Below are positions 16,639 through 25,038 of a stretch of DNA of 38,340 nucleotides, piece by piece. The stretch lies in the NCBI RefSeq assembly GCF_002896965.1, contig NZ_LYMM01000052.1:1-38340 (forward strand). The letters run 5' to 3'. The translations under genes were made by a program, and so were the position numbers. The notes below the pieces were generated by a model that saw nothing but the letters and a program-made list of their open reading frames with translations, was not told the origin of the DNA and searched no databases. Source of the stretch: Novosphingobium guangzhouense (GTDB taxonomy: Bacteria; Pseudomonadota; Alphaproteobacteria; Sphingomonadales; Sphingomonadaceae). The stretch's first letter is position 1. The number at the start of each line of letters is the position of its first letter.

Positions 16639-17300
16639 CAGGTCTCCAGCATGTAGCCGAGCCCCCGGATGGTGCGGATCGTCGGCCCATCCGGCATCAG
16701 CTTGCGGCGCAGGCGGCCCACATAGACTTCCAGTGCATTGGGCGCGACGGCGTCGGCAAAGTTGAACACTTCGGAATTGAGCCGCTGCTTGGTCACGACC
16801 TTGCCGGGGCGGCCCATCAGCGTTTCCAGCACGGCCAGTTCGCGGCGGCGCAGGTCCAGTACCGAGCGGCGCAGTTCCACCACGCGGGTCGACCGGTCAA
16901 GGCTGAGGTCGCCCACGCGCAGCACCGGGTCGGCGGTGCCCTGGCTGCGCCGGATCAGCGCGCGCAGCCGCGATTCCAGTTCGCGCGGGTGAAACGGCTT
17001 GGACAGGTAATCGTCCGCTCCCCGGTCCAGCCCGGCGATGCGGTCGGACACGGCATCGCGCGCGGTCAGGATCAGCACGGGCGTCGCATCGCCGCTGCGG
17101 CGCAGCGTCTGCAGCACCTCCAGACCGTCCATGTCGGGCAGGCCCAGGTCGAGGATGGCGGCGTTGTAGGTTTCGGCGGCCAGCACATCGAGCGCCTCCT
17201 CTCCGCTGCCGACGACATCGACGGCAAAGCCGCCCGCGCTCATCGAGGCTTCCATGCCGCGCGCCAGGCGCTCGTCGTCTTCCACGATCAGTATCCGCAA
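16638..17300 (-). CDS. OmpR-family response regulator, TctD/QseB type
   Basis: A 220-residue cytosolic DNA-binding response regulator. The receiver domain begins MRILIVEDDERLARG, has phospho-acceptor D51 (AAILDLGLPDMDG) and the switch lysine in DYLSKPFHPREL. The winged-helix domain ends TIRTIRGLGYMLET as in OmpR/PhoB proteins. A GTG at 17315 is also open, but the TTG at 17300 gives the canonical N-terminus and standard length, and is preceded by GAGGGAG with a 7-nt spacer, so I choose it. The upstream intergenic region holds pairs of 11-bp-phased direct repeats typical of OmpR-family binding sites. They sit between this gene and a divergent TonB receptor operon, the probable target. Confidence 0.93.
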   Translation of the reverse strand: MRILIVEDDERLARGMEASMSAGGFAVDVVGSGEEALDVLAAETYNAAILDLGLPDMDGLEVLQTLRRSGDATPVLILTARDAVSDRIAGLDRGADDYLSKPFHPRELESRLRALIRRSQGTADPVLRVGDLSLDRSTRVVELRRSVLDLRRRELAVLETLMGRPGKVVTKQRLNSEVFNFADAVAPNALEVYVGRLRRKLMPDGPTIRTIRGLGYMLET

Positions 17301-17669
17301 CAAACACTCCCTCACGCGAGTTGCGGCATCCTCTTGTCCCTGTCGGTCTTCTCTTCAGGTGCCGTGAGGCCCCTTTGAGTGCCTTTGTGTGTCGTTAAGT
17401 GCCGGCCCTGTCCCGGCGCAATTTCATGCCGTTTGATTCGGCAGTCTGTGAATGGAACCTGTCATCAACCTGTCGCGGGCGGCAAGATTCTTTTTCGAAA
17501 AGAATGCGGCAGTGACAGCTTCGTGACAGGTGAAGGCCCCCAGCTTTTTCGGCGTCGGGAGGGGAAACCTCGACAACGAACCGGCTTCGGTTCCTGGCCG
17601 CGCAGAAGATCGCCCAAGCATCGGCGGCATCGCGACGGGGGCATGGGCCGGCTGCAACAGGGGGCAATC
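17301..17669. promoter_or_regulatory. Divergent regulatory region, two-component system / TonB operon
   Basis: This 369-bp gap separates the response regulator (minus) from the TonB receptor (plus). It contains AACCTGTC twice at an 11-bp period (17456-17463, 17467-17474), GTGACAG twice at an 11-bp period in the opposite orientation (17512-17518, 17523-17529), and between them a near-palindrome ATTCTTTT-TCG-AAAAGAAT (17487-17505). Two half-sites spaced by one helical turn is the usual OmpR-family arrangement. Nothing gene-like is seen in the remaining 140 bp before the receptor start. Confidence 0.65.
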
Positions 17670-20012
17670 ATGGCCACTCACTACGGTCGCGCTGCATTTT
17701 TGATCTCCGTGTCCTTGTTTGCCTTGCCGCTGGGCGCGCAGGCACAGGAAACGGTTCCACAACAAGCGGTTACCGAGGGCGTCGGGGACATCGTCGTGAC
17801 CGCGCTGCGCCGCTCCACCCGCGTGCAGGACACTCCTGTCGCGATCACCGCGCTGTCGGAAAAGTCGCTGCAGAACCTGGGCGCCACGGGTATCGCCGAC
17901 GTTGTGCGGCAGGTGCCGGGCCTCAACCTGATCGCCGGTGAATCGGGCCGCACCCGCATCTCCATCCGCGGCATCCAGACCGCCGGCGAAAGCACCGTGG
18001 GCCTGTATTACGGCGAGACACCGCTGACCGGCCCATCGGGCACCAGCTCCGACCCTTCGGGCGTGACGCCCAACCTCAACCTCTTCGATGTGGAGCGCGT
18101 GGAAGTGCTGCGCGGACCACAAGGCACGCTTTACGGCTCGGGTTCCATGGGCGGCACCTTGCGCGTGATCTTCAAGAAGCCGGACCTTACGAAGTACGAG
18201 GGCGCCACGGAATTCGGCGGCGAAGCGGTTGAGCACGGCGAGTTCGGCTATTCGCTGAAGGGCGCGGTCAACGTGCCGATCATCTCCGACATGCTGGCCG
18301 CGCGTCTGGTGCTCTATCGCCAGCAGAACCCCGGCTATGTCGATGATCCGACGATCGGCAGGGAAAACCTCAACCGCTCCACCCTCGAAGGCGCGCGCTT
18401 CCAGCTGGGCTTCCAGCCGACCGACACGCTGAGCATGAATTTCATGACGATCGTGCAGACGCAGAAGTTCGACGGCACGTCGCAATGGGCGCCCTCGGTG
18501 GGCGAGTTCGTGTCCGAACAGAAGATCGCCTCGCCCGCCTATGACAAGCTGCAGCTATATGCGCTGGAAACCAAGTGGGAGACGGGCATCGGCACGCTCG
18601 CGCTCAACAATTCGTACTATCGCTGGGACGTGCGCCAGACCAACGACAATTCGGACAACTACGCCAGCATCGCTGCGTCGAACCGGTACTGCGGCTTGTT
18701 CCAGAACACCTATGCAGGGTCGCTCCTGCAAGGCACGAGCGCCGGGGCAACCACCGATTCCAGCACATGTGCCAGCGATGCGGGCGGGCTGACGTCTGCC
18801 CAATTGCAGGCGGACTACCAGAACTGGGCAGCCTCGCAGCAGCCGATCGGCAACTACCAGCCACGCTTCGTGCGCAACTACGTCAACGAACTGCGCCTCA
18901 GCTCGAACGGCAAGGGGCCGTTCAGCTACACTTTCGGCGTATTCCGCGAAGATCGTGATGACCGCGTGGACACGCTGGTCTTCGCAGGCATCCCAGAGAC
19001 AGGGGAACGCCAGCAGCCCACCGTCGATCTGGGATCGCGCTATGTCACCGACGTGGTCAAGCAGACGGCGGTTTACGGCGAAATCAGCTACCGCGTATTC
19101 GAGCCGCTGACGCTGACCGCGGGCCTGCGCTATTACGATTACAAGAAGACCGTGGGCGGCGAGAACCTGGGCTACAACTACTTCAACGGGCAGGTGCCCA
19201 GCGCCTATTCCGAAGTCACCGCCGATGCGAGCGGGCTGATCCAGAAGTACAATGTCGACTTCAAGATCACGCCGGATATCATGTTCTACGCCACCGCATC
19301 GCAGGGCTTCCGGCCCGGCGGCGCGAACCTGACGCCGGGCATCCCGGAATCGGCGCAGACGTATGCGGCGGACTCGCTTTGGAACTACGAGGCGGGCTTC
19401 AAGACGCAGTGGTTCGACCGCAAGCTGACCTTCAACATCGATGCCTATCGGATCGACTGGAACAACCTGCAGACCTCGGTTCGCGCGACTTACGGCAACT
19501 TCTCGTACATCGGCAACGTCGGTTCCGCCCGGATCGAGGGTGTCGAGGTGGAGGCCAGCGCACGGCCGGTTTCGGGGCTCAACCTCAACGCCAGCTTCCA
19601 CTACGTAAAGCCGCGCCTGACCGCCGACCAGGTCAGCGCCGAAGTCACGGCATCGGGCCTCAAGGGCGATATCCTGCCGCTGATCCCGCGCACCACCGCC
19701 AGTGCCGGGGCCGAGTATACCTTCCCGGCCTTCAACGACTTTGAAGGCATGCTGCGCGCCGACTGGACCTATACCGGCAAGATGACCTCGCAGATCCGGC
19801 CCACCAACAGCCTGTACCGCGAGTTCGGGAAGTATTCGATGGTGAACCTGCGCGCGGGTGTCCAGAACGACCGGATGGGCGTGTTCCTCTACGTGCGCAA
19901 CCTGTTCAACAAGATCGGCGTGAATTCGATCTCCAGTGCGGCGGGCGTGCCGGATTACTGGGCAACGACCGCCCCGCGCACGCTGGGCGCGACGATCTAC
20001 AGCAACTTCTAA
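17670..20012 (+). CDS. TonB-dependent outer-membrane receptor
   Basis: A 780-residue outer-membrane active transporter. A signal peptide (residues 1-25, cleavage after AQA) is followed by a TonB-box-like DIVVTALRR and the plug domain (VPGLNLIAG, SIRGIQTAGES, VERVEVLRGPQGTLYGSGSM). A ~600-residue barrel follows, ending ATIYSNF with the C-terminal Phe needed for barrel assembly. The ATG at 17670 is preceded by AGGGGG at a suitable distance and begins a proper signal peptide, so I reject the longer open frame from 17379. Twenty nt separate it from the M20 peptidase gene, and the M14 gene follows, so a peptide or peptide-metal ligand is the likely substrate. It is divergent from the TctDE-like system, with putative regulator sites between. 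Confidence 0.93.
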   Translation: MATHYGRAAFLISVSLFALPLGAQAQETVPQQAVTEGVGDIVVTALRRSTRVQDTPVAITALSEKSLQNLGATGIADVVRQVPGLNLIAGESGRTRISIRGIQTAGESTVGLYYGETPLTGPSGTSSDPSGVTPNLNLFDVERVEVLRGPQGTLYGSGSMGGTLRVIFKKPDLTKYEGATEFGGEAVEHGEFGYSLKGAVNVPIISDMLAARLVLYRQQNPGYVDDPTIGRENLNRSTLEGARFQLGFQPTDTLSMNFMTIVQTQKFDGTSQWAPSVGEFVSEQKIASPAYDKLQLYALETKWETGIGTLALNNSYYRWDVRQTNDNSDNYASIAASNRYCGLFQNTYAGSLLQGTSAGATTDSSTCASDAGGLTSAQLQADYQNWAASQQPIGNYQPRFVRNYVNELRLSSNGKGPFSYTFGVFREDRDDRVDTLVFAGIPETGERQQPTVDLGSRYVTDVVKQTAVYGEISYRVFEPLTLTAGLRYYDYKKTVGGENLGYNYFNGQVPSAYSEVTADASGLIQKYNVDFKITPDIMFYATASQGFRPGGANLTPGIPESAQTYAADSLWNYEAGFKTQWFDRKLTFNIDAYRIDWNNLQTSVRATYGNFSYIGNVGSARIEGVEVEASARPVSGLNLNASFHYVKPRLTADQVSAEVTASGLKGDILPLIPRTTASAGAEYTFPAFNDFEGMLRADWTYTGKMTSQIRPTNSLYREFGKYSMVNLRAGVQNDRMGVFLYVRNLFNKIGVNSISSAAGVPDYWATTAPRTLGATIYSNF

Positions 20013-20032
20013 GTTAGAATACAGGGGATTTG

Positions 20033-21313
20033 ATGATGCGTATCACACTGCTGGCCGCAACCGCCGCGATCGCGCTGACCGCTCCGACGGCGCAGGCCGC
20101 CACGGTAGAGGACAAGGCCGCCGCCACGCTGCTGGGCGGAGCGAAGTTCGCCAAGGCCAAGGAATCGCTCAAGGGCGATTACGACAAGATCATCCAGGAC
20201 ATCATCACCCTGACCGAGATCGAGGCCCCGCCGTTCAAGGAAGACGCGCGCGGCGCCGCCTACATGGCGATGCTCAAGGCCGAAGGGCTCACCGATGTGG
20301 AGCGTGACGAAGTCGGCAATGTCATGGGGCTGCGCAAGGGGACCGGAGGAGGGCCGCTGATCGTCGTCACCGCACACCTCGACACGGTGTTCCCCGGCGG
20401 CACCAACGTGAAGGTGCGGCGCGAAGGCAACGGCCTCTACGCGCCGGGCATCGGCGACGATACCTCCAGCCTGCCGGTGCTGCTGGCCTTCATCCGGGCG
20501 ATGAACCGGGCGGGTTACACCACCAAGGCCGACATTCTGTTCATGGGCAACGTGGGCGAGGAAGGCCCCGGCGACCTTCGCGGATCGCGCTACCTGTTCC
20601 AGAAAGGCAAGTACAAGGACGCGATCAAGTACTTCATCTCGTTCGAGCCGGGCGGGGCAGGGCGCATCACTAACGCCGGCACCGGATCGCGCCGCTACAA
20701 GGTGACGTTCAACGGCCCCGGCGGCCACTCGATGGGTGATTTCGGCATCGTCAGCCCGGCCTTCGCGATGGCCAACGCCATGGTCGAATTCGGTAAGATC
20801 AAGGCCCCTGCAGAGCCCAAGACGGTCTACAACGTCGGCATCCTTGAAGGCGGCACTTCGGTGAACTCCATCCCCTTCGCCACCGCCATGACCATCGACA
20901 TGCGCTCCAACGGCAAGCCCGAACTGGACGCGGAGGAGAAGCAGTTCCTGGCCCTTCTGCAGCCTGCGGTGGATGCGGAGAATGCCGCGCGATCGACGGC
21001 CAAGGGCAAGATCTCCTATGACGCCAAGCTGATCGGCGACCGCCCGGTGGGCACCACCCCGCTTGATGCGCGCATCATCCGGGTCGCCACGGCGGTTGCC
21101 AAGGGATCGGGCGTAACGCCGAAGTACGGCGCCGGGTCCACCGACAGCAACATCCCGATGAGCATGGGGGTAGAGGCCGTGACGCTCGGCTCCGGGTTCG
21201 ACACCTTCCGTGCCCACTCGCTGGAAGAGGGCATGAAGATGAACCCGCCCGAGGATCTGAAGAACATGGCGGTCGGCCTCGCAACGGTCCTGACCCTCGC
21301 CGAAGCACGCTGA
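20033..21313 (+). CDS. Secreted M20-family metallopeptidase
   Basis: A 426-residue exported dizinc peptidase. The N-terminal signal peptide (MMRITLLAATAAIALTAPTA) places it in the periplasm. Zinc ligands and catalytic residues follow the M20 order: AHLDTVF (H115, with catalytic D117), GIGDDTSS (bridging D142), VGEEGPGD (E176, E177), and a C-terminal FRAHSLEEG histidine. The dimerisation domain includes FNGPGGHSMGDFG. M20 enzymes remove residues from short peptides or hydrolyse N-acyl bonds. ATG 20033 and ATG 20036 both fit the AGGGGA upstream. It sits in an operon with a TonB receptor and a secreted M14 carboxypeptidase, consistent with trimming imported peptides. A terminator follows the gene, so expression of the next gene may be reduced or independent. 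Confidence 0.92.
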   Translation: MMRITLLAATAAIALTAPTAQAATVEDKAAATLLGGAKFAKAKESLKGDYDKIIQDIITLTEIEAPPFKEDARGAAYMAMLKAEGLTDVERDEVGNVMGLRKGTGGGPLIVVTAHLDTVFPGGTNVKVRREGNGLYAPGIGDDTSSLPVLLAFIRAMNRAGYTTKADILFMGNVGEEGPGDLRGSRYLFQKGKYKDAIKYFISFEPGGAGRITNAGTGSRRYKVTFNGPGGHSMGDFGIVSPAFAMANAMVEFGKIKAPAEPKTVYNVGILEGGTSVNSIPFATAMTIDMRSNGKPELDAEEKQFLALLQPAVDAENAARSTAKGKISYDAKLIGDRPVGTTPLDARIIRVATAVAKGSGVTPKYGAGSTDSNIPMSMGVEAVTLGSGFDTFRAHSLEEGMKMNPPEDLKNMAVGLATVLTLAEAR

Positions 21314-21324
21314 CCCATCCTGAC

Positions 21325-21360
21325 GGGGCGGGCCTCTCCAGCGGCCCGCCCCGGCTTTTT
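21325..21360 (+). terminator. Rho-independent terminator after the M20 gene
   Basis: GGGGCGGGCC (21325-21334) pairs perfectly with GGCCCGCCCC (21343-21352) across an 8-nt loop and is followed by GGCTTTTT. It lies between the M20 and M14 genes, so it may attenuate read-through to the carboxypeptidase gene. Confidence 0.85.
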
Positions 21361-21410
21361 CCTTGTGCCCCTTCCTCATACCACGCCTGCCCTCGAGCCG
21401 GAGTAACGCC

Positions 21411-24218
21411 ATGTCCCGTCGCAATCTGCTGCTTGCCGCCACGTGTCTTTCGCTCCCGCTCGGGCTTTCGCTTTCCGGGCCGGCGCTGGCGCAGGACGCC
21501 CCCGCCACCAGTGCGGCCGTCACCGCGCCCGAAAAGGTCGTCGGCGGCAAGGTCGGCGCCGATTACTTCCTTGCCGACTACACGAAGATTTCCGCCTGGC
21601 TGATGCAGGTCGCGAAGGAAAGCGATCGCATCAAGGTCGTTTCCATCGGCAAGACGGCCGAGGGGCGCGAGCAGTACATGGCGATCGTTTCTTCGCCCGA
21701 TAACATCCGCAACATCGAGAAGTACCGCCAGATCGCGCAGAAGCTGGCGCTGGCCAAGGGCCTTGACGACGCCGCCGCGAAGACGCTTGCGGCCGAGGGC
21801 AAGGCGATGGTGTGGATGGACGCGGGCCTCCACGCCAGCGAGATCGTCAACGCGCAAAGCCACGTCCAGATCATCCACGAGATGCTGACGGGCAACGATC
21901 CCGAGACGCTGCGCCTGCTGGGCGACGACATCATGCTGTTCGTGTTCGCCAACCCGGACGGGCTGGAACTCGTCGCCGACTGGTACATGGCCGATCCGCA
22001 CAAGCTGACCACGGACTCGATCCCGGTGCTTTACCAGAAGTACATCGGCCACGATAACAACCGCGACAGTTTCGCCTCGACCCAGCCCGAAACGACCAAC
22101 ATGAACCGCGCCGGATACCGCGAGTGGTTCCCGCAGATCCTCTATAACCAGCACCAGACCGGACCGCTGGGCGCGGTGGTGTTCATCCCGCCGTTCCGCG
22201 ATCCCTACAACTTCAACAACGAGCCGCTGGTCATCAACCAGACCGACGTGGTCGGGCAGATGATGCACGCGCGGCTGGTGGCGAAGGGGATGGGCGGTTC
22301 CGCCATGCGTTCGGCCGCGCCTTATTCGACCTGGTTCAACGGCGGCATCCGCACGATAGGCTATTTCCATAACCAGATCGGCATCCTGACCGAGATCATC
22401 GGCAACCCCACGCCGCTCAAGATCCCGTTCGTGCCGGAGAACCAGTTGCCGCGTCAGGACGAGGTACTGCCGATCGCGCCGCAGGAGTGGCACTTCCAGC
22501 AGTCGCTCGACTATGTGAAGGAGATGGACCGGGCGATCCTCGACTACGCTTCGCGCTATCGCGAGACGATCCAGTACAACCGCTATGTCATGGGCCGCAA
22601 CCAGATCGCCAAGGGCAGCACCGACAGCTGGGTCGTGACCCCCAAGCGCATCGAGGCTGCGAAGGAAGCGGCAAAGGCGATGCCGAAGCCGGGGCCGGAC
22701 GAGACGGCAGGCACCTTCAGCTGGGGCACCGAGAAGGTGATCCCCGCCAGCCTTTACAAGACCGTGCTCAACGCGCCGGAAAAGCGCGCGCCGCGCGCCT
22801 ACATCATCCCTGCCGACAAGCAGCAGGACATGCCGACGACGGTGCGCTTCCTCAATGCCCTGATCAAGACCGGGATAGAAGTGCAGCAGGCGCCGTCGGC
22901 CTTCACCTTCGGGGGCAAGAGCTATCCGGCGGGCAGCTATGTGGTGCGCAGCGATCAGGCGTTCCGGCCGCACGTGCTCGACATGTTCGAGCCGCAGGAT
23001 CACCCGCAGGATTTCGCCTATGAAGGCGGCCCGCCGATCAAGCCCTACGATGTCACCGGCTACACGCTGGCTCTGCAGATGAACGTGGCGTTCGACCGTG
23101 TGCTGGATGCGCCGCCGCCCGCGTTTCCGCTGGTGCCCGACGAGATCGCCGCACCGCCGCCGGGCCGCGTGCTGGGTTCGGGCGGGGCAGGCTGGATCGT
23201 CGATCACGGCGTCAACAACAGCTACACGCTCACCAACCGGCTGCTGAAGGCAGGGCTGCCGGTGTTCTGGATGAAGCAGGGCCTGACCGTGGACGGCAAG
23301 ACGCTTGCCCCCGGCGCGCTTTGGGTTCCGGCCTCTGCCAAGGCAAAGGCCATCGTCGATGCTGCTGTCGCACCGCTTGGCCTTGACGCCCATGCGGTTG
23401 CCGCGAAGCCTGCGGGCGATGCGGTCGCGGTCAAGCCGGTGAAGATCGGCCTTGTCGACGTTTACGGCGGCTCAATGGCTTCGGGCTGGACCCGCTGGAT
23501 CTTCGAGCAGTACGAATTCCCCTACGAACTCGTTTACCCCCAGGCGCTCGACAAGGGCGGGCTCAAGGCAAAGTACGACGTCCTTGTCTTCCAGAGCGAC
23601 GTGCTTGGCCGCGAGGATGGCATGTCTCGTCCGCAACCTGCCGCAGCCGACATTCCCGTGGCCTACCGCAAGATGCTGGGCAAGATCACACCCGAGACGA
23701 CCTTCCCGCAAGTCGCGGCATTCGCGAAGGCGGGCGGCACCGTCGTCGCGGTAGGCAACGCCACCCGCATGGGAGAGGCGCTTGGCCTGCCGGTCACCAA
23801 CCTGCTTGCGCCCATGGGGCCGGACGGCAAGGCAAAGCGGGTTTCGTCCAACAGCTTCTACGTCCCCGGATCGATCCTGAGCGCGCAAGTCGACAGCAGC
23901 GATCCCCTGGCCTTCGGCGTCGCACCCACGGTCAACCTGTTCTACAACAACAACCCCGTCTTCCGCGCGGACGGGCCTTCGGTGCGCAAGGTCAGCTGGT
24001 TCGACAAGGAAGACCCGCTGGTTTCCGGTTGGGGCTGGGGGCAAAAGCTGCTCAACGGCGGCGCGGGCATCGTCGAGGGCGGGCTGGGCAAGGGCCGCGT
24101 GTTCCTGATGGGGCCGGAAGTGACCCAACGCGGGCAGCCCTTCGCGACCTTCAAGTTCCTGTTCAACGGCGTGCTGCTTTCGGGCAGCGATGCGAAGCCC
24201 GCCGCCCCGGCGGACTGA
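21411..24218 (+). CDS. Secreted M14-family zinc carboxypeptidase
   Basis: A 935-residue exported metallocarboxypeptidase. The signal peptide is residues 1-28 (cleavage after ALA, before QDAPAT). The N-terminal third carries the M14 zinc motif: H141 and E144 in GLHASEIV, then NPDGLELV and NMNRAGYREW, and the third ligand H248 in NQHQTGP. TEIIGNPTP is a candidate for the catalytic Glu region. The C-terminal ~550 residues are much larger than in classical M14 enzymes and include a Rossmann-like stretch (VDVYGGSMASGWTRWIFEQ), as in other large bacterial M14 proteins with a glutamine-amidotransferase-like tail. The start has GGAG seven bases upstream. It is likely to work with the neighbouring M20 peptidase and TonB receptor. 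It ends 4 bp from the convergent kinase gene. Confidence 0.9.
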   Translation: MSRRNLLLAATCLSLPLGLSLSGPALAQDAPATSAAVTAPEKVVGGKVGADYFLADYTKISAWLMQVAKESDRIKVVSIGKTAEGREQYMAIVSSPDNIRNIEKYRQIAQKLALAKGLDDAAAKTLAAEGKAMVWMDAGLHASEIVNAQSHVQIIHEMLTGNDPETLRLLGDDIMLFVFANPDGLELVADWYMADPHKLTTDSIPVLYQKYIGHDNNRDSFASTQPETTNMNRAGYREWFPQILYNQHQTGPLGAVVFIPPFRDPYNFNNEPLVINQTDVVGQMMHARLVAKGMGGSAMRSAAPYSTWFNGGIRTIGYFHNQIGILTEIIGNPTPLKIPFVPENQLPRQDEVLPIAPQEWHFQQSLDYVKEMDRAILDYASRYRETIQYNRYVMGRNQIAKGSTDSWVVTPKRIEAAKEAAKAMPKPGPDETAGTFSWGTEKVIPASLYKTVLNAPEKRAPRAYIIPADKQQDMPTTVRFLNALIKTGIEVQQAPSAFTFGGKSYPAGSYVVRSDQAFRPHVLDMFEPQDHPQDFAYEGGPPIKPYDVTGYTLALQMNVAFDRVLDAPPPAFPLVPDEIAAPPPGRVLGSGGAGWIVDHGVNNSYTLTNRLLKAGLPVFWMKQGLTVDGKTLAPGALWVPASAKAKAIVDAAVAPLGLDAHAVAAKPAGDAVAVKPVKIGLVDVYGGSMASGWTRWIFEQYEFPYELVYPQALDKGGLKAKYDVLVFQSDVLGREDGMSRPQPAAADIPVAYRKMLGKITPETTFPQVAAFAKAGGTVVAVGNATRMGEALGLPVTNLLAPMGPDGKAKRVSSNSFYVPGSILSAQVDSSDPLAFGVAPTVNLFYNNNPVFRADGPSVRKVSWFDKEDPLVSGWGWGQKLLNGGAGIVEGGLGKGRVFLMGPEVTQRGQPFATFKFLFNGVLLSGSDAKPAAPAD

Positions 24219-24222
24219 TGCT

Positions 24223-25038
24223 CTAGTCGATCAGGCTGCGATCGGCCGCCAGATGCAGCACCAGGTCGGCCCGGCCCGGCATTTCCGCAAGGATGTGCCG
24301 GGTCAGCCTTTCGTAATGCTGCACGAACCGGTCGAGCGCGGCATCGTCCATGACTTGCGTGCTTTTCCCGCGCGTCACACGGGCACGCAAGGCATCCTCC
24401 TGCTGTCCGCGCCAGCCACGCACCACCTCGAATCCCGGCGCGGCGAGCAGGACTAGCCGGTCGATGCGGGCGAAGAGATCGGCGTAGGAACCGCCCAGCA
24501 GTGCGTTGACCTGGCCGCGCCACACGCCTTCCGGGTCTTCATCGCGTTCAAGCGCGTTGACCGGCACCGCCAGCGCTTCGGCATCCTGCGGGCGGGCGCC
24601 GACACACCAGCCTTCGAAGAGCAGCAGGTCCAGACCGGCGGGAACGGCTTCCCCCTCGGGCGCGGGTTCGTCGCGGCCCTTGTCGAAGCGGGGGAGGGTG
24701 ACGGCGTTCCCCGCACGAACCGCGTCGAGCAGGGCCACGCCGCACGCCGTATCGTGCGTACCGGGCACGCCGCGCGTGGCGAACAGCGGATGGATGCTGC
24801 GGGCCAGTTGGGCGCGCGCATTGCGGCCAAGGTAGAGATCGTCGAGCGACAGCACGGCTACCCGCCGACCTTCCGCTTCAAGCGCTGACTTCAGGGCTTC
24901 GGCCAGCGTCGACTTGCCCGATCCTTGCGAACCGCACAGGCCAAGGGTCAGTGCTCCTTCGCGTGGCTGCGCCAGCCAATGCCGGACGGCCCCGGCGACA
25001 CGCTCAGCCGACCGGGTCAAGCAGCGGCTCTCCGGCAA
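24223..25038 (-). CDS. P-loop kinase, probable D-glycerate 3-kinase (GLYK type)
   Basis: A 271-residue cytosolic kinase. The Walker A loop is LCGSQGSGKSTLAEAL (residues about 34-49). VLSLDDLYLG and RGVPGTHD follow as in phosphoribulokinase/uridine-kinase-like enzymes, and GLDLLLFEGWCVGAR matches the GLYK signature (LLFEGWxxG). GLYK phosphorylates D-glycerate to 3-phosphoglycerate. The only upstream start compatible with a full P-loop domain is TTG 25038, which lies 35 bp inside the preceding dehydrogenase gene, so the two are translationally linked. That dehydrogenase is of the hydroxypyruvate/glyoxylate reductase type, which supplies D-glycerate and supports this reading. The exact start is uncertain because no Shine-Dalgarno sequence is visible. 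Confidence 0.82.
   Translation of the reverse strand: MPESRCLTRSAERVAGAVRHWLAQPREGALTLGLCGSQGSGKSTLAEALKSALEAEGRRVAVLSLDDLYLGRNARAQLARSIHPLFATRGVPGTHDTACGVALLDAVRAGNAVTLPRFDKGRDEPAPEGEAVPAGLDLLLFEGWCVGARPQDAEALAVPVNALERDEDPEGVWRGQVNALLGGSYADLFARIDRLVLLAAPGFEVVRGWRGQQEDALRARVTRGKSTQVMDDAALDRFVQHYERLTRHILAEMPGRADLVLHLAADRSLID

Noticed and set aside
17379..17669. N-terminal extension of the first TonB receptor from the upstream open frame
   Set aside because: The extension has no signal-like sequence and runs through the regulatory repeats; ATG 17670 has a ribosome-binding site and a clean signal peptide.
21075..23393. Minus-strand 772-codon open frame opposite the M20 and M14 genes
   Set aside because: Same GC artefact; the composition is dominated by Arg/His/Val and it lies over two convincing peptidase genes.
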